From Hyphomicrobium sp. (GTDB taxonomy: Bacteria > Pseudomonadota > Alphaproteobacteria > Rhizobiales > Hyphomicrobiaceae): 64,000 nucleotides of DNA. The position numbers and the translations under genes are program-made. The stretch is from NCBI RefSeq assembly GCF_019744875.1, contig NZ_JAIETU010000003.1:310001-374000 (forward strand). Direction: 5' to 3'. Positions 9,021-18,423 of this stretch are shown piece after piece (positions within the stretch are counted from its first letter, which is position 1; each line of letters opens with the position of its first letter). The notes beneath the pieces were generated by a model. That model worked only from the letters and a program-made list of their open reading frames with translations, did not search any database and was not told the DNA's origin.

Positions 9021-11240
9021 ATGATCGAACGCTTGCGCCGTCCCTCTCTCCACCTCGTCCTCACCGCCGCCATCCTGGCGGCGGCCGTCGCGTTGCGCAT
9101 CTTCGATCCCAATCCCGTCGCGCGCCTGCGCTTCTCGATCTTCGACAGCTACCTGAACCTCAAGCCGCGCGAGGCGGACCGGGCCTTTCCAGTGCGCATC
9201 GTCGACGTCGACGAAGCCTCTCTTGCGGCCATCGGCCAATGGCCGTGGCCCCGCTCCGAAATCGCCCGCATCATCGAGCGCCTCACGGAAGCCGGCGCCA
9301 AGTCGATCGCCATCGACCTCATCCTTTCCGAACCGGACCGCCTCTCGCCGGTTGCTCTCGCCCGCCAACTCGAAGCGAGACGCGACCTCGCCCCCGTTCT
9401 CACCGAACTCGCCAAGCTCCCGTCGAATGACGAACTGCTCGCCCAGGCCCTGGCGAAAGCCCCGGCCGTGCTCGGCATTGCCGGCGAGACGACGACGAGC
9501 CACGCCCCGCGCACGCCCAAGGCGCGCTTCGCCACCGCCGGAGACGATCCGCTCCTGTTCGTGCCTCGTTTTAGCGGCGCCATAGAAGCGCTCCCGGTCC
9601 TCGCTCAAAAGGAAACCGGCGCGGGCGCCGTGAACTGGGTTCCGGCGAAAGACCAAATCGTGCGCCAAGTGCCGCTCCTCACGGCCCTCAACGGCGTCCT
9701 CGTCCCGGGGCTCGCCCTCGAGGCGCTGCGCGTCGGTATGGGAGAAACGACGGTCTTCGTGCGCGCGTCCGGCGGCAGCAGCGTCGGCGCGTTCGGACAA
9801 CAGGCCGGCATCGAAACCGTTCGCGTCGGCCAGACCGTGCTGCCGACAGCGAGCGACGGCCAGCTCTGGCTGAACTTCGCACCCCACGACCCGCGCCGCT
9901 TCATCTCGGCCCACAGCATTCTCGACGGCAGCTTCGCACCTGCCGACGTCGCAGGCCGTCACATCCTGATTGGCGCCAGCGCCACCGGACTGCTCGACCT
10001 GCGCGCGACGCCCCTCGCCTCATCGGTGCCCGGCGTCGAGATCCACGCCCAGGCCGTCGAGCAGATGCTGTCCGGCGCTCATCTCGTGCGCCCGCCCTTC
10101 GCGACCGGAGCCGAGCTGACGTTTCTCGTGGCGGCCAGCGCACTCGTCGCCTGGCTGATCCGCCGGTCCGGCGCGCTCTTGGCGGCCGCCATCGGCGCCG
10201 CCGCGATCGGCCTCGTCGTAGCCGCATCATGGTGGGCCTTCAGCACCGCCGGTTATCTGTTCGATCCCGTCTACCCGTCGATTGCCCTGCTCGCCGTCTA
10301 CCTCGCGGGCTCGCTGCTCTCGTTCATCAAGACCGAGACGGATCGCGCCCGCGTCAAGCGCGCCTTCGGTCATTACGTCGCCGCCCCAGTGGTCGAAGAG
10401 CTGGCCGCCGATCCATCGCGCCTGAAGCTCGGCGGCGAAACACGCGACGTCACGCTGCTGTTCGCCGACGTGCGCGGATTTTCGCGCCTGTCGGAAGGCA
10501 TGGATGCCGAAACGCTGATTTTGTTCGTCAACCGGCTGTTCACGCCGATGTCCGAGATCATCCTCGATCATCGCGGCACCATCGACAAATTCATGGGCGA
10601 TGCGGTGATGGCGTTCTGGAATGCGCCCGTTGCCGATCCCGCGCACGCAGCCCAGGCCTGCCGCGCCGCCCTCGCCATGCAGACGCGCATGATCCGCCTC
10701 AATCGGGAGGAAGCCGCACGCCGCGCCGCCGCCGGCGAAGCGTTCGCACCGATCCGCATCGGCGTGGGTCTCAACACCGGCCCGTGCTGCGTCGGCAATG
10801 TCGGCTCGCCCCAGCGCTTCGACTATTCCGTGCTGGGTGACGCCGTCAACGTCGCCTCCCGCATCGAAGGCGCGACCAAGATCTACGGCGCCCCCATCAT
10901 CGCGGGCGAACGCACGCGGCGCGAGGCGGCCGGTTTTGCATTTCTGGAAATCGACACAGCAGCGCGCCTGCGCGGCAAGGACAAGCCGGAACGGCTCTAT
11001 GCGCTGGTCGGCGACGAGACGCTCGCGGCAGACCCTGGTTTCGCACGCCTGGCAACGGCCTACGCGGACGTCCAATCCGCCGTGGCCGCGCGAGACGGCG
11101 CCATTGCCGCTCAGAAAGTAGACGAGGCGCGTGGACTGGCGCGCACGCTCGCAACCTCACATCCGGCTATGATGCCGATCGATACGCTGCTGGATGTCGA
11201 CCGGGCGCGCCTCGAAGCCGCGCCCGACGCATCGAACTGA
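9021..11240 (+). CDS. CHASE2-domain class III adenylate/guanylate cyclase
   Basis: Membrane-bound nucleotide cyclase of 739 residues; the start is supported by GGAGAG just upstream. An N-terminal helix (about 10-28) precedes an extracytoplasmic CHASE2 sensor (about 35-350, with RIVDVDEASLAAIGQWPWPR). Hydrophobic helices follow at about 365-435, then a class III catalytic domain. FADVRGFSRL provides metal ligand Asp483 and KFMGDAVMAFWNAP the second (Asp527). GVGLNTGPCCVGNVGS and YSVLGDAVNVASRIE are also present. Substrate choice between ATP and GTP cannot be fixed by eye, though cAMP is usual for this group. It lies beside a FecR protein gene, a partnership seen elsewhere for CHASE2 proteins. 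Confidence 0.95.
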   Translation: MIERLRRPSLHLVLTAAILAAAVALRIFDPNPVARLRFSIFDSYLNLKPREADRAFPVRIVDVDEASLAAIGQWPWPRSEIARIIERLTEAGAKSIAIDLILSEPDRLSPVALARQLEARRDLAPVLTELAKLPSNDELLAQALAKAPAVLGIAGETTTSHAPRTPKARFATAGDDPLLFVPRFSGAIEALPVLAQKETGAGAVNWVPAKDQIVRQVPLLTALNGVLVPGLALEALRVGMGETTVFVRASGGSSVGAFGQQAGIETVRVGQTVLPTASDGQLWLNFAPHDPRRFISAHSILDGSFAPADVAGRHILIGASATGLLDLRATPLASSVPGVEIHAQAVEQMLSGAHLVRPPFATGAELTFLVAASALVAWLIRRSGALLAAAIGAAAIGLVVAASWWAFSTAGYLFDPVYPSIALLAVYLAGSLLSFIKTETDRARVKRAFGHYVAAPVVEELAADPSRLKLGGETRDVTLLFADVRGFSRLSEGMDAETLILFVNRLFTPMSEIILDHRGTIDKFMGDAVMAFWNAPVADPAHAAQACRAALAMQTRMIRLNREEAARRAAAGEAFAPIRIGVGLNTGPCCVGNVGSPQRFDYSVLGDAVNVASRIEGATKIYGAPIIAGERTRREAAGFAFLEIDTAARLRGKDKPERLYALVGDETLAADPGFARLATAYADVQSAVAARDGAIAAQKVDEARGLARTLATSHPAMMPIDTLLDVDRARLEAAPDASN

Positions 11241-11295
11241 AGAGAGTCGGACTGAAGACACGTCGAGCGGAAGACGCACCGCGCCGGAAACAAGC

Positions 11296-12342
11296 CTAGT
11301 ACTTGCCGCCTGTGCCGTGTCCGCCACCCATTCCGCCCATACCACCGGGACGGCCCATTCCGCCGGGGCGCCCCATGCCGCCGCCGTAGTCGCCGCCGCC
11401 CATGCCCTTCTTGCCGCCGAGAATGATCCCGAGTCCGATGGCCGCGCCAACGCCCTTCTTGAAGTCGTCATTGTCCGCCTGGCGTTTCTTCTCCGGGCGA
11501 TACTTTTCACGCTTCTTGGTCTTCTGGTACTTCGGCGCAGGCTCCTCGTAGGTCGGCTTCGCCTTCTTCGGCGTCGACTTGTTCGGCACCGGAATGATCT
11601 TCTCTGGCTCGCTGTCGCACGCCTCGCCCTTCGGGCTGCCGGCCGGAAGGGTGCCGGTCATGATCGCATCGCGCGTCAGAACGGGATCGGGATCGATGCT
11701 CGGCGTCTTCGCCACGAACGGAAACGCATCGTTGAAGGGCACGGCCGAGTTGCCCGGCAGCGACGCCCAGCGCACCGGCGGCCCGACAGCGCCGTCGTTG
11801 TCGATGCGGATGAGCTTGCCGGGCTCGTACAGATCCTTGCAGGTGCCCTTCGCGCTGCGCACCTGCACGGCGCCTTCGTGCAGAAGGATCCAGGTCGGAC
11901 CGCTGGGCTGCACGAACACGTCGAAAATCGTCCCGCGCACGGTGATGGCGGCGGAGGGCGTCTTGATGACGTAGGTCGGCTTTTCGGCCACGCCCGTGAT
12001 GAACCGGAACGTCCCCTTGATGAGGTCCAGCACGATCGAGCCGTTCGCCTTGTCGGGATCGTAGACGAACTTGTCGAGCGTCAGGTGCGAGCCCGGGCCG
12101 AGCGCAAGCTTGGTGTCGTCGTTGAGCTTGAGCTCGCTCGACGCATCGTTGCTGACCTCGATCGTCTCGTTCTGATGGACGCGATCGCCGCTCTGCAGCG
12201 TGCGCGTATCGCGATTGAACTCGGCAGTCACCATGTTGACGACCGCCACCGTCGAACCGACGTCTCGCAACCTCTGCGCCCGCGCCTCGGCGAGCGGCAG
12301 CACCAGCAAGGGAACGGACAGCAGGATCGCACTGGTTTTCAT
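11296..12342 (-). CDS. FecR-domain periplasmic protein with Gly/Met-rich tail
   Basis: A 348-residue exported protein: signal peptide MKTSAILLSVPLLVLPLAEA, then a FecR beta domain (about 25-180; motifs SELKLNDDTKLALGPGSHLT and ITVRGTIFDVFV). A basic Lys/Pro-rich stretch follows (about 270-310), then a hydrophobic glycine segment and a Gly/Met/Arg-rich tail made of GMGRPGG-type repeats. The start was placed at the signal peptide; the reading frame is open further upstream. It is convergent with the CHASE2 cyclase, so the pair may form a sensing unit, but that is inference. Confidence 0.88.
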   Translation of the reverse strand: MKTSAILLSVPLLVLPLAEARAQRLRDVGSTVAVVNMVTAEFNRDTRTLQSGDRVHQNETIEVSNDASSELKLNDDTKLALGPGSHLTLDKFVYDPDKANGSIVLDLIKGTFRFITGVAEKPTYVIKTPSAAITVRGTIFDVFVQPSGPTWILLHEGAVQVRSAKGTCKDLYEPGKLIRIDNDGAVGPPVRWASLPGNSAVPFNDAFPFVAKTPSIDPDPVLTRDAIMTGTLPAGSPKGEACDSEPEKIIPVPNKSTPKKAKPTYEEPAPKYQKTKKREKYRPEKKRQADNDDFKKGVGAAIGLGIILGGKKGMGGGDYGGGMGRPGGMGRPGGMGGMGGGHGTGGKY

Positions 12343-12555
12343 GACGACGCACCCACTCGTGATTTCGATCTCCCGCAATCGAAGCCGGAAACACGGATAT
12401 CGCCGTACTGAGGCGCGAGGGCGGCAGAACGGCAGCGACGAAAGTGGCGACCCGGCAAACATACCAGACCCGCCAACTCTAGCCAAAGCATCCCGCACGA
12501 AAGTGCGCTGTCCCCTGCGGAACACCAACAGCCGTTTGCGGCAAAGAACCGAAAT

Positions 12556-13479
12556 CTAGAGCGGGATAGCCCCGCTCGAGCGCGTTTCGGCCTTATGGTC
12601 CGGCTCGACGTGTATGACCACTTCCGAGCCTTCGATTTCGGCCTCCAACGCGGCTTCGAGCCGGTCGCAGATCTCATGGGCCGCATCGACCGTCATTTCA
12701 CCCGGCACCACGAGGTGGAACTCGATGAAAATGGCGCGCCCCGCCTGCCGTGTCCGCACGTCGTGCGCCTGGAGAGCGCCATCGCCGCTGCGCCTGATCG
12801 CGTCGCGGATACGCTTTTGAATGTCCGCGTCGGCCGCCTCGTCCAGCAGGCCGCTCATGGACGTCATCGCGATTTTCGAGCCACTCCAGAGAATGTAGAT
12901 CGCAACGGCAACGGCCATCAGCGGATCGAGGATATAGAACCCCGTCGCGGCCGCGAGCAGCAGGCCACCGATGACGCCGACGGAGGTCAGCACGTCCGAG
13001 AGAAGATGCCAGCCATCCGCCACCAGCGCCGGCGACCGCAAGGCTCTGCCCCGCCGGATGAGATACGCCGACCAGCCGCCGTTGATGAGCGTCGCGAGAC
13101 CGCTGACCGCCGCGCCCGTGCCGAAGTCCTCGATCACGCGGGGTGCCACGAGCGCGATGTAGGCCTCCTTGAGGATGAGGATGGCCGCGACGACAATCAG
13201 CACGCCTTCGAGAACGGCCGAGAGATACTCGGCCTTGTGATGGCCAAACGGATGGTTCTTGTCGGCCGGGCGCGTGCTGACGTTGATGGCGACCAGTGCC
13301 GCGAGCGCCGTCACCAGGTTGACGATGCTTTCCAGCGCGTCCGAATAGAGCGCCACGCTCCCCGTCAGAACGAAGGCGGCGTACTTCAGACCCATCACCA
13401 CGAGGGCCACGACGATGCTGCCCATCGCGATCAGGTGAAGCGTGCGCGCCGGATGCGCCGAATTGGATGCAGTCGTCAT
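12556..13479 (-). CDS. cation diffusion facilitator (CDF) metal transporter
   Basis: A 307-residue inner-membrane divalent-metal/proton antiporter. Six helices occupy about residues 15-205 and a cytoplasmic ferredoxin-like domain the last 90. The helix-2 site is YSDALES where many zinc transporters have DxxxD. The helix-5 site is ADGWHLLSD (HxxxD). The loop NHPFGHHKAEY is typical of the family. The altered helix-2 site means that the metal (zinc, iron, manganese) should not be assumed. It is upstream of the FecR gene on the same strand, with a 213-base gap. Confidence 0.93.
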   Translation of the reverse strand: MTTASNSAHPARTLHLIAMGSIVVALVVMGLKYAAFVLTGSVALYSDALESIVNLVTALAALVAINVSTRPADKNHPFGHHKAEYLSAVLEGVLIVVAAILILKEAYIALVAPRVIEDFGTGAAVSGLATLINGGWSAYLIRRGRALRSPALVADGWHLLSDVLTSVGVIGGLLLAAATGFYILDPLMAVAVAIYILWSGSKIAMTSMSGLLDEAADADIQKRIRDAIRRSGDGALQAHDVRTRQAGRAIFIEFHLVVPGEMTVDAAHEICDRLEAALEAEIEGSEVVIHVEPDHKAETRSSGAIPL

Positions 13480-13748
13480 GGATCAACCTGGCAAGAGGGT
13501 GCGGCCGCGCCGGCACACGATGCTGAACGACGAGCAGGAGACCTGCCAGAGATAGCCGGATTGCGCCAGCGTTACGTCCCATCGAGCCCAGCGTTCCAGT
13601 GACACACCGCCGAAACGGCAGGGACACCCCTTATCCACACCGTTTGAACCCCTCGATCTCCCTGCCGCCTCAAGAATCAGGTCCCAAGAGAGCCCTGAGA
13701 GCCCATGCGCCCGAAGCCGGCGCAGAACTTTGAACGGGAGCGGATGCC

Positions 13749-14582
13749 ATGGCCAATTTCACCACCCATATCGCGGTCGGCACGGTGGTCGCAGGCACGC
13801 TCGCCACTCTGACGCTCGCCGCCGATGTCATCGCCACGGAAAACCTCATTCCCATTACGCTTGCGGGCGTCTTGGGATCCATTCTTCCAGATATCGACCT
13901 CAAGGACAGCCGGCCGAGCCGGGCCCTCTTCTCAGGCCTCGCGATCTTCTTCTCGTTTACGGTGCTGTTCTCGGCCGCCGGGCGCTTCTCCATAGCCGAG
14001 CTCTGGATCCTCTGGCTGGGCACGCTCTTGGCCGTGCGCTACGGCGTCCGCAACGCCTTCCATAAACTCGCCCACCACCGGGGCATCTGGCATTCCATTC
14101 TTGCCGCACTTTTCTGCGCCGTAGCCACCACCGTCGTCTTCGCCAATGTCTTCGACCGGCACTCGGGCGTCGCCTGGCTTGCGGGCGGCTTCATGTTCAT
14201 CGGCTATCTCGTGCATCTGACGCTCGACGAGATCTACTCGGTCGACGTGATGGACACGCGCATCAAAGCGTCCTTCGGCACCGCCATGAAGCTGTTCGAC
14301 CGCCGCTATCCCTACGCGTCGGCCGGCATGGCCGCCGCTCTCGCTCTCGCCATCTGGGTCGCGCCCTCGCCGACGGCCTTTGTTACCGGTCTCTCCTCGC
14401 GTGACATGTGGGCGGGTCTGAAGGACGAGCTGCTGCCCAAGGAAACGTGGTTCAGGCTCGTAAAGGTTCCGAGCGCGGTGGCCACGTCGCCCGCGCCCGC
14501 AGGCTCAACCTCTGGCTCGATCATCACCGGCACGCTGCCGGAACCGGCCGCCGCTCAGCCAGTCGCGCCCGCGGCTCAATAG
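13749..14582 (+). CDS. YdjM/DUF457-type membrane-bound metal-dependent hydrolase
   Basis: A 277-residue membrane protein. The N-terminus MANFTTHIAVG and the motifs GSILPDIDLKDSRPSR and HHRGIWHSI contain the His/Asp set of this predicted metal-dependent hydrolase family. About four to five helices are visible. The C-terminal 50 residues are Pro/Ala/Ser-rich and probably disordered. The family includes SOS-regulated YdjM in enterobacteria, but I see no LexA box here. The substrate is unknown. GGGAG stands at a good distance before the ATG. Confidence 0.87.
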   Translation: MANFTTHIAVGTVVAGTLATLTLAADVIATENLIPITLAGVLGSILPDIDLKDSRPSRALFSGLAIFFSFTVLFSAAGRFSIAELWILWLGTLLAVRYGVRNAFHKLAHHRGIWHSILAALFCAVATTVVFANVFDRHSGVAWLAGGFMFIGYLVHLTLDEIYSVDVMDTRIKASFGTAMKLFDRRYPYASAGMAAALALAIWVAPSPTAFVTGLSSRDMWAGLKDELLPKETWFRLVKVPSAVATSPAPAGSTSGSIITGTLPEPAAAQPVAPAAQ

Positions 14583-14637
14583 GCGAACTTTCGCGAACAG
14601 AGGAAGAGACGAGAGCGCGCTTTCCGGCAGCAAGGGC

Positions 14638-15243
14638 CTATTGGCCCTGTTCGAAGCCGGCCAGGAAGGTGCGCACGAAGTCGTCCATCATCACGCCCGC
14701 ATGGTCGCTCGCGACCATGGAGAGCTTGTTGGCGGTGGAGAGCGAGGCAATGCCATGCACGCCCGCCCACAGCACGCGAGCCGAGCGAGACAGGTCGTCA
14801 TCGCTGATCCCGCCCTTTGCCAGCGGCAGCAGAGCGCGCTCCAAAGTCTTCATGAGCGCCTCGAGCTTCTGGCGATACCAGTCCGGCACCGCTCGCGAGG
14901 CCGGCAGGTTATGCTCAAGAAGCAGATTCCAAAGCTTCGGGTTTTCGGCGACGAACTCGAGATACCGCCGCGCGATCTTCTGCACCCGAGCCCGATCTTC
15001 GCGCTCCTGCGGCAACGAGGCCAGCGCATCGAGCAGACTGTCGATGAGACGGCCCTCAATGGTCAGCACCAGATCATCGAGATTTTCAAAGGAGTTGTAG
15101 ATCGTGCCGGGTGAATAGTCGATGCGCCGGGCGATCTCGCGCGCCGACAGCCCCTCGAGACCGGCATCGCGGATCAGCTCGGTCGATGCACCAATGATCA
15201 ATTCCCGCAGCTCATCGGCGGCATGAAGGGAACGGCGACCCAT
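14638..15243 (-). CDS. TetR-family transcriptional regulator (WHG-type C-terminal domain)
   Basis: A 201-residue repressor. The N-terminal helix-turn-helix is typical (GLEGLSAREIARRIDYSPGTIYNSF, split around residues 30-55). The C-terminal domain contains ARVLWAGVHGIASL, the W-x-x-x-HG signature of one TetR ligand-domain class. The ATG at 15243 has GGGGAG at the right spacing and is preferred to the ATG five codons upstream. A palindrome about 20 bases upstream is a likely autoregulatory operator. No obvious target operon adjoins it; the convergent YdjM-like gene is on the other side. Confidence 0.93.
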   Translation of the reverse strand: MGRRSLHAADELRELIIGASTELIRDAGLEGLSAREIARRIDYSPGTIYNSFENLDDLVLTIEGRLIDSLLDALASLPQEREDRARVQKIARRYLEFVAENPKLWNLLLEHNLPASRAVPDWYRQKLEALMKTLERALLPLAKGGISDDDLSRSARVLWAGVHGIASLSTANKLSMVASDHAGVMMDDFVRTFLAGFEQGQ

Positions 15244-15263
15244 GTTCTCCCCTTCCATGAAGA

Positions 15264-15276
15264 CGAACGTCGTTCA
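15264..15276. promoter_or_regulatory. candidate TetR operator
   Basis: On the minus strand the sequence reads TGAACGACGTTCG, a perfect GAACG-A-CGTTC inverted repeat, starting about 21 bases upstream of the TetR start codon. Its size and position match typical TetR autoregulatory operators. Confidence 0.6.
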
Positions 15277-15591
15277 ACCGTCATCGGCGGTACGTTGAGG
15301 CCAAGCCTCAAGATCACCGTTCAGCGAGCTTTTTGCTCAGCCCAAAATCTCTCGCAGGGCTCAAGAAACCGCGCCCGAGCCAATTGCAGCGCATCGGTAA
15401 AGTCTCAACGCCAAACAAGTTGGTCGGCGCGTTCCCCAGAGGGGATTGGACTTACGAGCGCATGCTCAACTGAGAGACAGCATACTGAAGATGTGATTGA
15501 ACTGCAATCAGCCTGGCCGCGATTGGCGATTTCCGCTCAATCCGGCTCGACGGGCGTGCACCACGCACACACGAAATAAGGTCAGGCAGGC
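15277..15591. other. intergenic region upstream of the TetR gene
   Basis: About 315 bases between the TetR operator and the end of the TadG-like gene. I see no gene, no hairpin with a T run and no repeat. It probably holds the TetR promoter and an untranslated 3' region. Confidence 0.4.
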
Positions 15592-16251
15592 TCATGCGCT
15601 GCATGTGCCGAACTTGTCGCCGAAGTCCACGTAGGCGCTTTTGCGCGGGCGCGCGTAGGCCTTGTGCTTCCAGGGAGTATTGGCCCAATTGAGATGGGCG
15701 AAAGCCGAGAGGAAGCCGGCAAACAGCGGTGTGAAAGTGTATTCGCCTTCGACGACGATCAAGCTCTCTTTCTCAGCGAGCATACCGTTCGTCAGCGCGT
15801 AGGACTGGCATCGTGCCGGCACCGCACCGCCCTGGTAGCCGGGCCGGTTCGTCGCGACCGGATAGACGACGTTGGTGCCGGTCCGGATCGCAGCCACCGG
15901 AATGATCGAAATTTTGAGCGGGCTCACTTCGTACGGCCGCATGATCTGCGCCGCCACCTCATAGATCGCGCGCACGTCCGTGGCCGTCAGAGACTCCTCG
16001 CGCGTCACGAGGTCGGCAACGGTGGTCGTCACGAGGTTGAACCTGCGATCGATGGAGAGCGCCCGCGTCAGCTCCACGGTGCCGAGCAGCATCACGAGCA
16101 TGATCGGCGCGATGAACCCGAACTCGACCGCCGCGATCCCGCGAACATCCTGCCCGAAATCGCGCAACCCAACCTTGAGCCTCGCCAGCGCCACGCGATA
16201 TCGCGGGAAGCGCGCGGTGAGGCATTGAGGGGCACTCGCTTCGCCAATCAT
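15592..16251 (-). CDS. TadE/TadG-family pilus-assembly-like protein (downstream copy)
   Basis: A 219-residue protein with one N-terminal membrane helix. The motif GIAAVEFGFIAPIMLVMLL is the pseudopilin-like segment of TadE/TadG proteins, here after a basic cytoplasmic leader. The rest is extracytoplasmic and contains a cysteine near each end. The start at 16251 has GGAG six bases upstream; an ATG at 16263, one base after the previous stop, would add four residues. It is cotranscribed with the similar gene immediately upstream. The main tad secretion genes are not in this window. Confidence 0.87.
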   Translation of the reverse strand: MIGEASAPQCLTARFPRYRVALARLKVGLRDFGQDVRGIAAVEFGFIAPIMLVMLLGTVELTRALSIDRRFNLVTTTVADLVTREESLTATDVRAIYEVAAQIMRPYEVSPLKISIIPVAAIRTGTNVVYPVATNRPGYQGGAVPARCQSYALTNGMLAEKESLIVVEGEYTFTPLFAGFLSAFAHLNWANTPWKHKAYARPRKSAYVDFGDKFGTCSA

Positions 16252-16264
16252 GGCGCGCTCCATC

Positions 16265-16858
16265 TTACTTATAGGGTTCGGTTTGAAATACGGCCGCGGC
16301 GGACAGCACAGTCTTGCCCTGTTGCACGGGCGTCGGCGAAATGAGGTTCCAGAGCTTCTGCCAGAGCCCAACACCCGCCTCCCAATCGTAACAGGCGAGC
16401 ACCAGAACTTTTCTGTTCTCCTGGCCGGCCGCGACGCTTAGCGCATCACCCGGGGCACCGGTCGGCGGCGTGAGATTGCCGTTCGTCATGCAGGACGGGG
16501 GCGGCACGAGACCGGCAAACGACGTCGCGCTGTTGACGTGCACGACGAGGCGCTGGTCGCAACTGATGAAGGACCCGGCGGACGAGCAGACGAGCTGCCG
16601 GAACCCCCCGCGGTTCATGTTCGCCGTCTGCGCTTCACCCGTTCTGATCTGGCGCGACGCATCCGCCACGCCGTTCTCGAGCGCATGCAACGCCAGGAAC
16701 TGCGTGCCCACGGTCATGATCGAGAGCATGAGAAGAAGGAACGGACCTGCCACCATCGCGAACTCGATGGTCGTCACGCCGCGGTTTTCGCGCGCGAACC
16801 GGCGGAACAGTCCCGCCAGCACGTTCGGTCGCTTTTGAAATGGAGAAACACCGGTCAT
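16265..16858 (-). CDS. TadE/TadG-family pilus-assembly-like protein (upstream copy)
   Basis: A 197-residue protein with a basic leader, the TadE-type motif RGVTTIEFAMVAGPFLLLM and a single helix, then an extracytoplasmic domain with four cysteines (QLVCSS, ISCDQR, PSCMTN, LACYDW). The ATG at 16858 is chosen over a GTG at 16879. It forms a tight two-gene operon with the next TadE/G-like gene. Minor pseudopilins of this kind usually serve Flp/Tad pili. Confidence 0.87.
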   Translation of the reverse strand: MTGVSPFQKRPNVLAGLFRRFARENRGVTTIEFAMVAGPFLLLMLSIMTVGTQFLALHALENGVADASRQIRTGEAQTANMNRGGFRQLVCSSAGSFISCDQRLVVHVNSATSFAGLVPPPSCMTNGNLTPPTGAPGDALSVAAGQENRKVLVLACYDWEAGVGLWQKLWNLISPTPVQQGKTVLSAAAVFQTEPYK

Positions 16859-17166
16859 CAAGGGACCCGCCGCAGACACAGACTTCGATGCTGCGCAGGA
16901 TAGAGGTGTGACGCTCTATGAAGTGTTGACGGCCCCCGCCTTCACCGCCGGAAGGTTAAAGAACGCTTATCGCCAGCAGGCGCGCTCATAGGACACGGTT
17001 AGGGACTTGGGCTCCCCCGCGACACGCACGGCACCAGCACTCCTGCGCCGCGATGCTTCGTTGTCCGGATTGGTTTTTTATGCATATTCCTGGCCAGGAA
17101 CAGCATTGTAGATGCTGCGGTTCGGCGCAACGTCCCGATGGACCTTGCCACCTTGGGGAGCTAGCG

Positions 17167-17889
17167 GTGACGACCATCGACAATTGGGGCCGGGCAATTG
17201 CCAAATTCGGTGACAACCCGCGCCACTGGCGCAGGTACAATGAGTATCTCTATCGCAACACGACATTCGCGGGAAAATCGGTCATCGACATTGGCGGCGG
17301 CGTGGGCCGTGCGTCGTACTATGCCGCTGCGGCGGGCGCTTCACGCGTTCTTTGCGTCGAACCCGAAGCCCATGGCAGCCACAGCGATATGCTCAAGCGA
17401 GCCCTCGCGATAGGCGATGAAATGGGCGTACGCGATCGGGTGGAGTTCACAACCACCCCGATCGAAAATGTCGATATGCCCGGCGAGTTCGACATCGTCC
17501 TTTCCCACAATTCGATCAATCACATTGACGAAGAAGCATGCGCTCGCCTGCATCTCGACCCGGCGGCAAAAGACAAATTCAGGCCGGTGATTGCCCACAT
17601 CGCGTCCCTTTGCAGACCCGGCGGTCAACTCGTCCTGACCGACTGCTCGCGCAGAAACCTGTTCGGCGACCTCGGCGTGAAAAACCCCGTCGCTCCGACC
17701 ATCACGTGGCGTATCCATCAAACGCCGGAACTATGGGCCGAATTGTTCGGTGAAGCTGGCTTCCGCGACCCAGTCATCCGCTGGACGCCCGATCGGCGGA
17801 GCGGAACCTTTGGAGAGCTGTTTCTGACAAGCCCCTGGGCTTCCTATTGCCTCCAGAGCCACTTCTGCCTGACGATGCGCAAGCAATAG
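17167..17889 (+). CDS. class I SAM-dependent methyltransferase
   Basis: A 240-residue methyltransferase. The Rossmann motif I is VIDIGGGVGRASYYAAAAGA (around residues 40-60). VEPE ends strand 2, DIVLSHNSINHID is motif II/post-I, and RPGGQLVLTDCSRRN is motif III. The GTG start at 17167 has GGGGAG six bases before it, so the in-frame extension upstream (a cysteine-rich stretch) is not used. It stands alone, followed by a terminator. The substrate is unknown; the general form resembles small-molecule methyltransferases. Confidence 0.85.
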   Translation: MTTIDNWGRAIAKFGDNPRHWRRYNEYLYRNTTFAGKSVIDIGGGVGRASYYAAAAGASRVLCVEPEAHGSHSDMLKRALAIGDEMGVRDRVEFTTTPIENVDMPGEFDIVLSHNSINHIDEEACARLHLDPAAKDKFRPVIAHIASLCRPGGQLVLTDCSRRNLFGDLGVKNPVAPTITWRIHQTPELWAELFGEAGFRDPVIRWTPDRRSGTFGELFLTSPWASYCLQSHFCLTMRKQ

Positions 17890-17901
17890 CGATATTGAGC
17901 T

Positions 17902-17937
17902 GCGACGGGCGCCCGGCCAAAGCCGGGCGTTCGTTGC
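17902..17937 (+). terminator. long hairpin after the methyltransferase gene
   Basis: A 16-bp stem with three G-U pairs and a CAAA loop (arms 17902-17917 and 17922-17937) lies 12 bases after the stop codon. There is no real T run, so termination efficiency is uncertain. Confidence 0.65.
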
Positions 17938-18162
17938 GACCCGATCGATCCGGGCCGCTCACATCATTTTTAGGTATCGGGCAGCCGCTCACCGGCTATG
18001 GGCGCCACGGCATAAGGCGCCAGCGCGGCCCTACACGCCGCCGGGGCGATCGACGCTCCGCGCCGCTGGAAATCGCGCGCGTCCACATCGATAGCTAAAG
18101 AGCCTCGCCCCTGGAGCGGGCCGAAAGCCGGGCAAGGCCTTGGTAGGGGCCTCGCTAAAATA

Positions 18163-18247
18163 TGGTGCGGTCGAGAAGACTCGAACTTCCACGGGTTGCC
18201 CCGCTACCACCTCAAGGTAGTGCGTCTACCAATTCCGCCACGACCGC
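18163..18247 (-). tRNA. tRNA-Leu (anticodon GAG)
   Basis: A complete class II tRNA of 85 bases reads on the minus strand. The acceptor stem is GCGGTCG pairing with CGACCGC, the CCA end is encoded, the D-arm contains GGTAGACGC, and the anticodon loop TTGAGGT sits in the CTACC/GGTAG stem. A variable arm typical of leucine tRNAs follows, then the T-arm GTTCGAGTC. It reads CUC/CUU codons. I see no integrated element at its 3' end. Confidence 0.97.
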
Positions 18248-18423
18248 ATCATGGCTCGAAGCGCCCCATATAGCCAACCCGAGACGGGCGAACAAGAGGC
18301 ACCTGAGAGCCCGCCGAACTAACAGAGCCCGGCGCGCAAGGCAAGCGTCAAACCGACGCCGGACGCGCATACCGGGAGCCAAGGCATCCCACAGAGGCGG
18401 AGATCGGTGGTAGGTCTCTATCC

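Noticed and set aside
15223-15579. 118-codon frame upstream of the TetR gene
   Set aside because: No ribosome-binding site, no domain, and it overlaps the TetR start and likely operator.
18163-18247. Integration site at tRNA-Leu
   Set aside because: No integrase, no repeat of the tRNA 3' end and ordinary genes on both sides.
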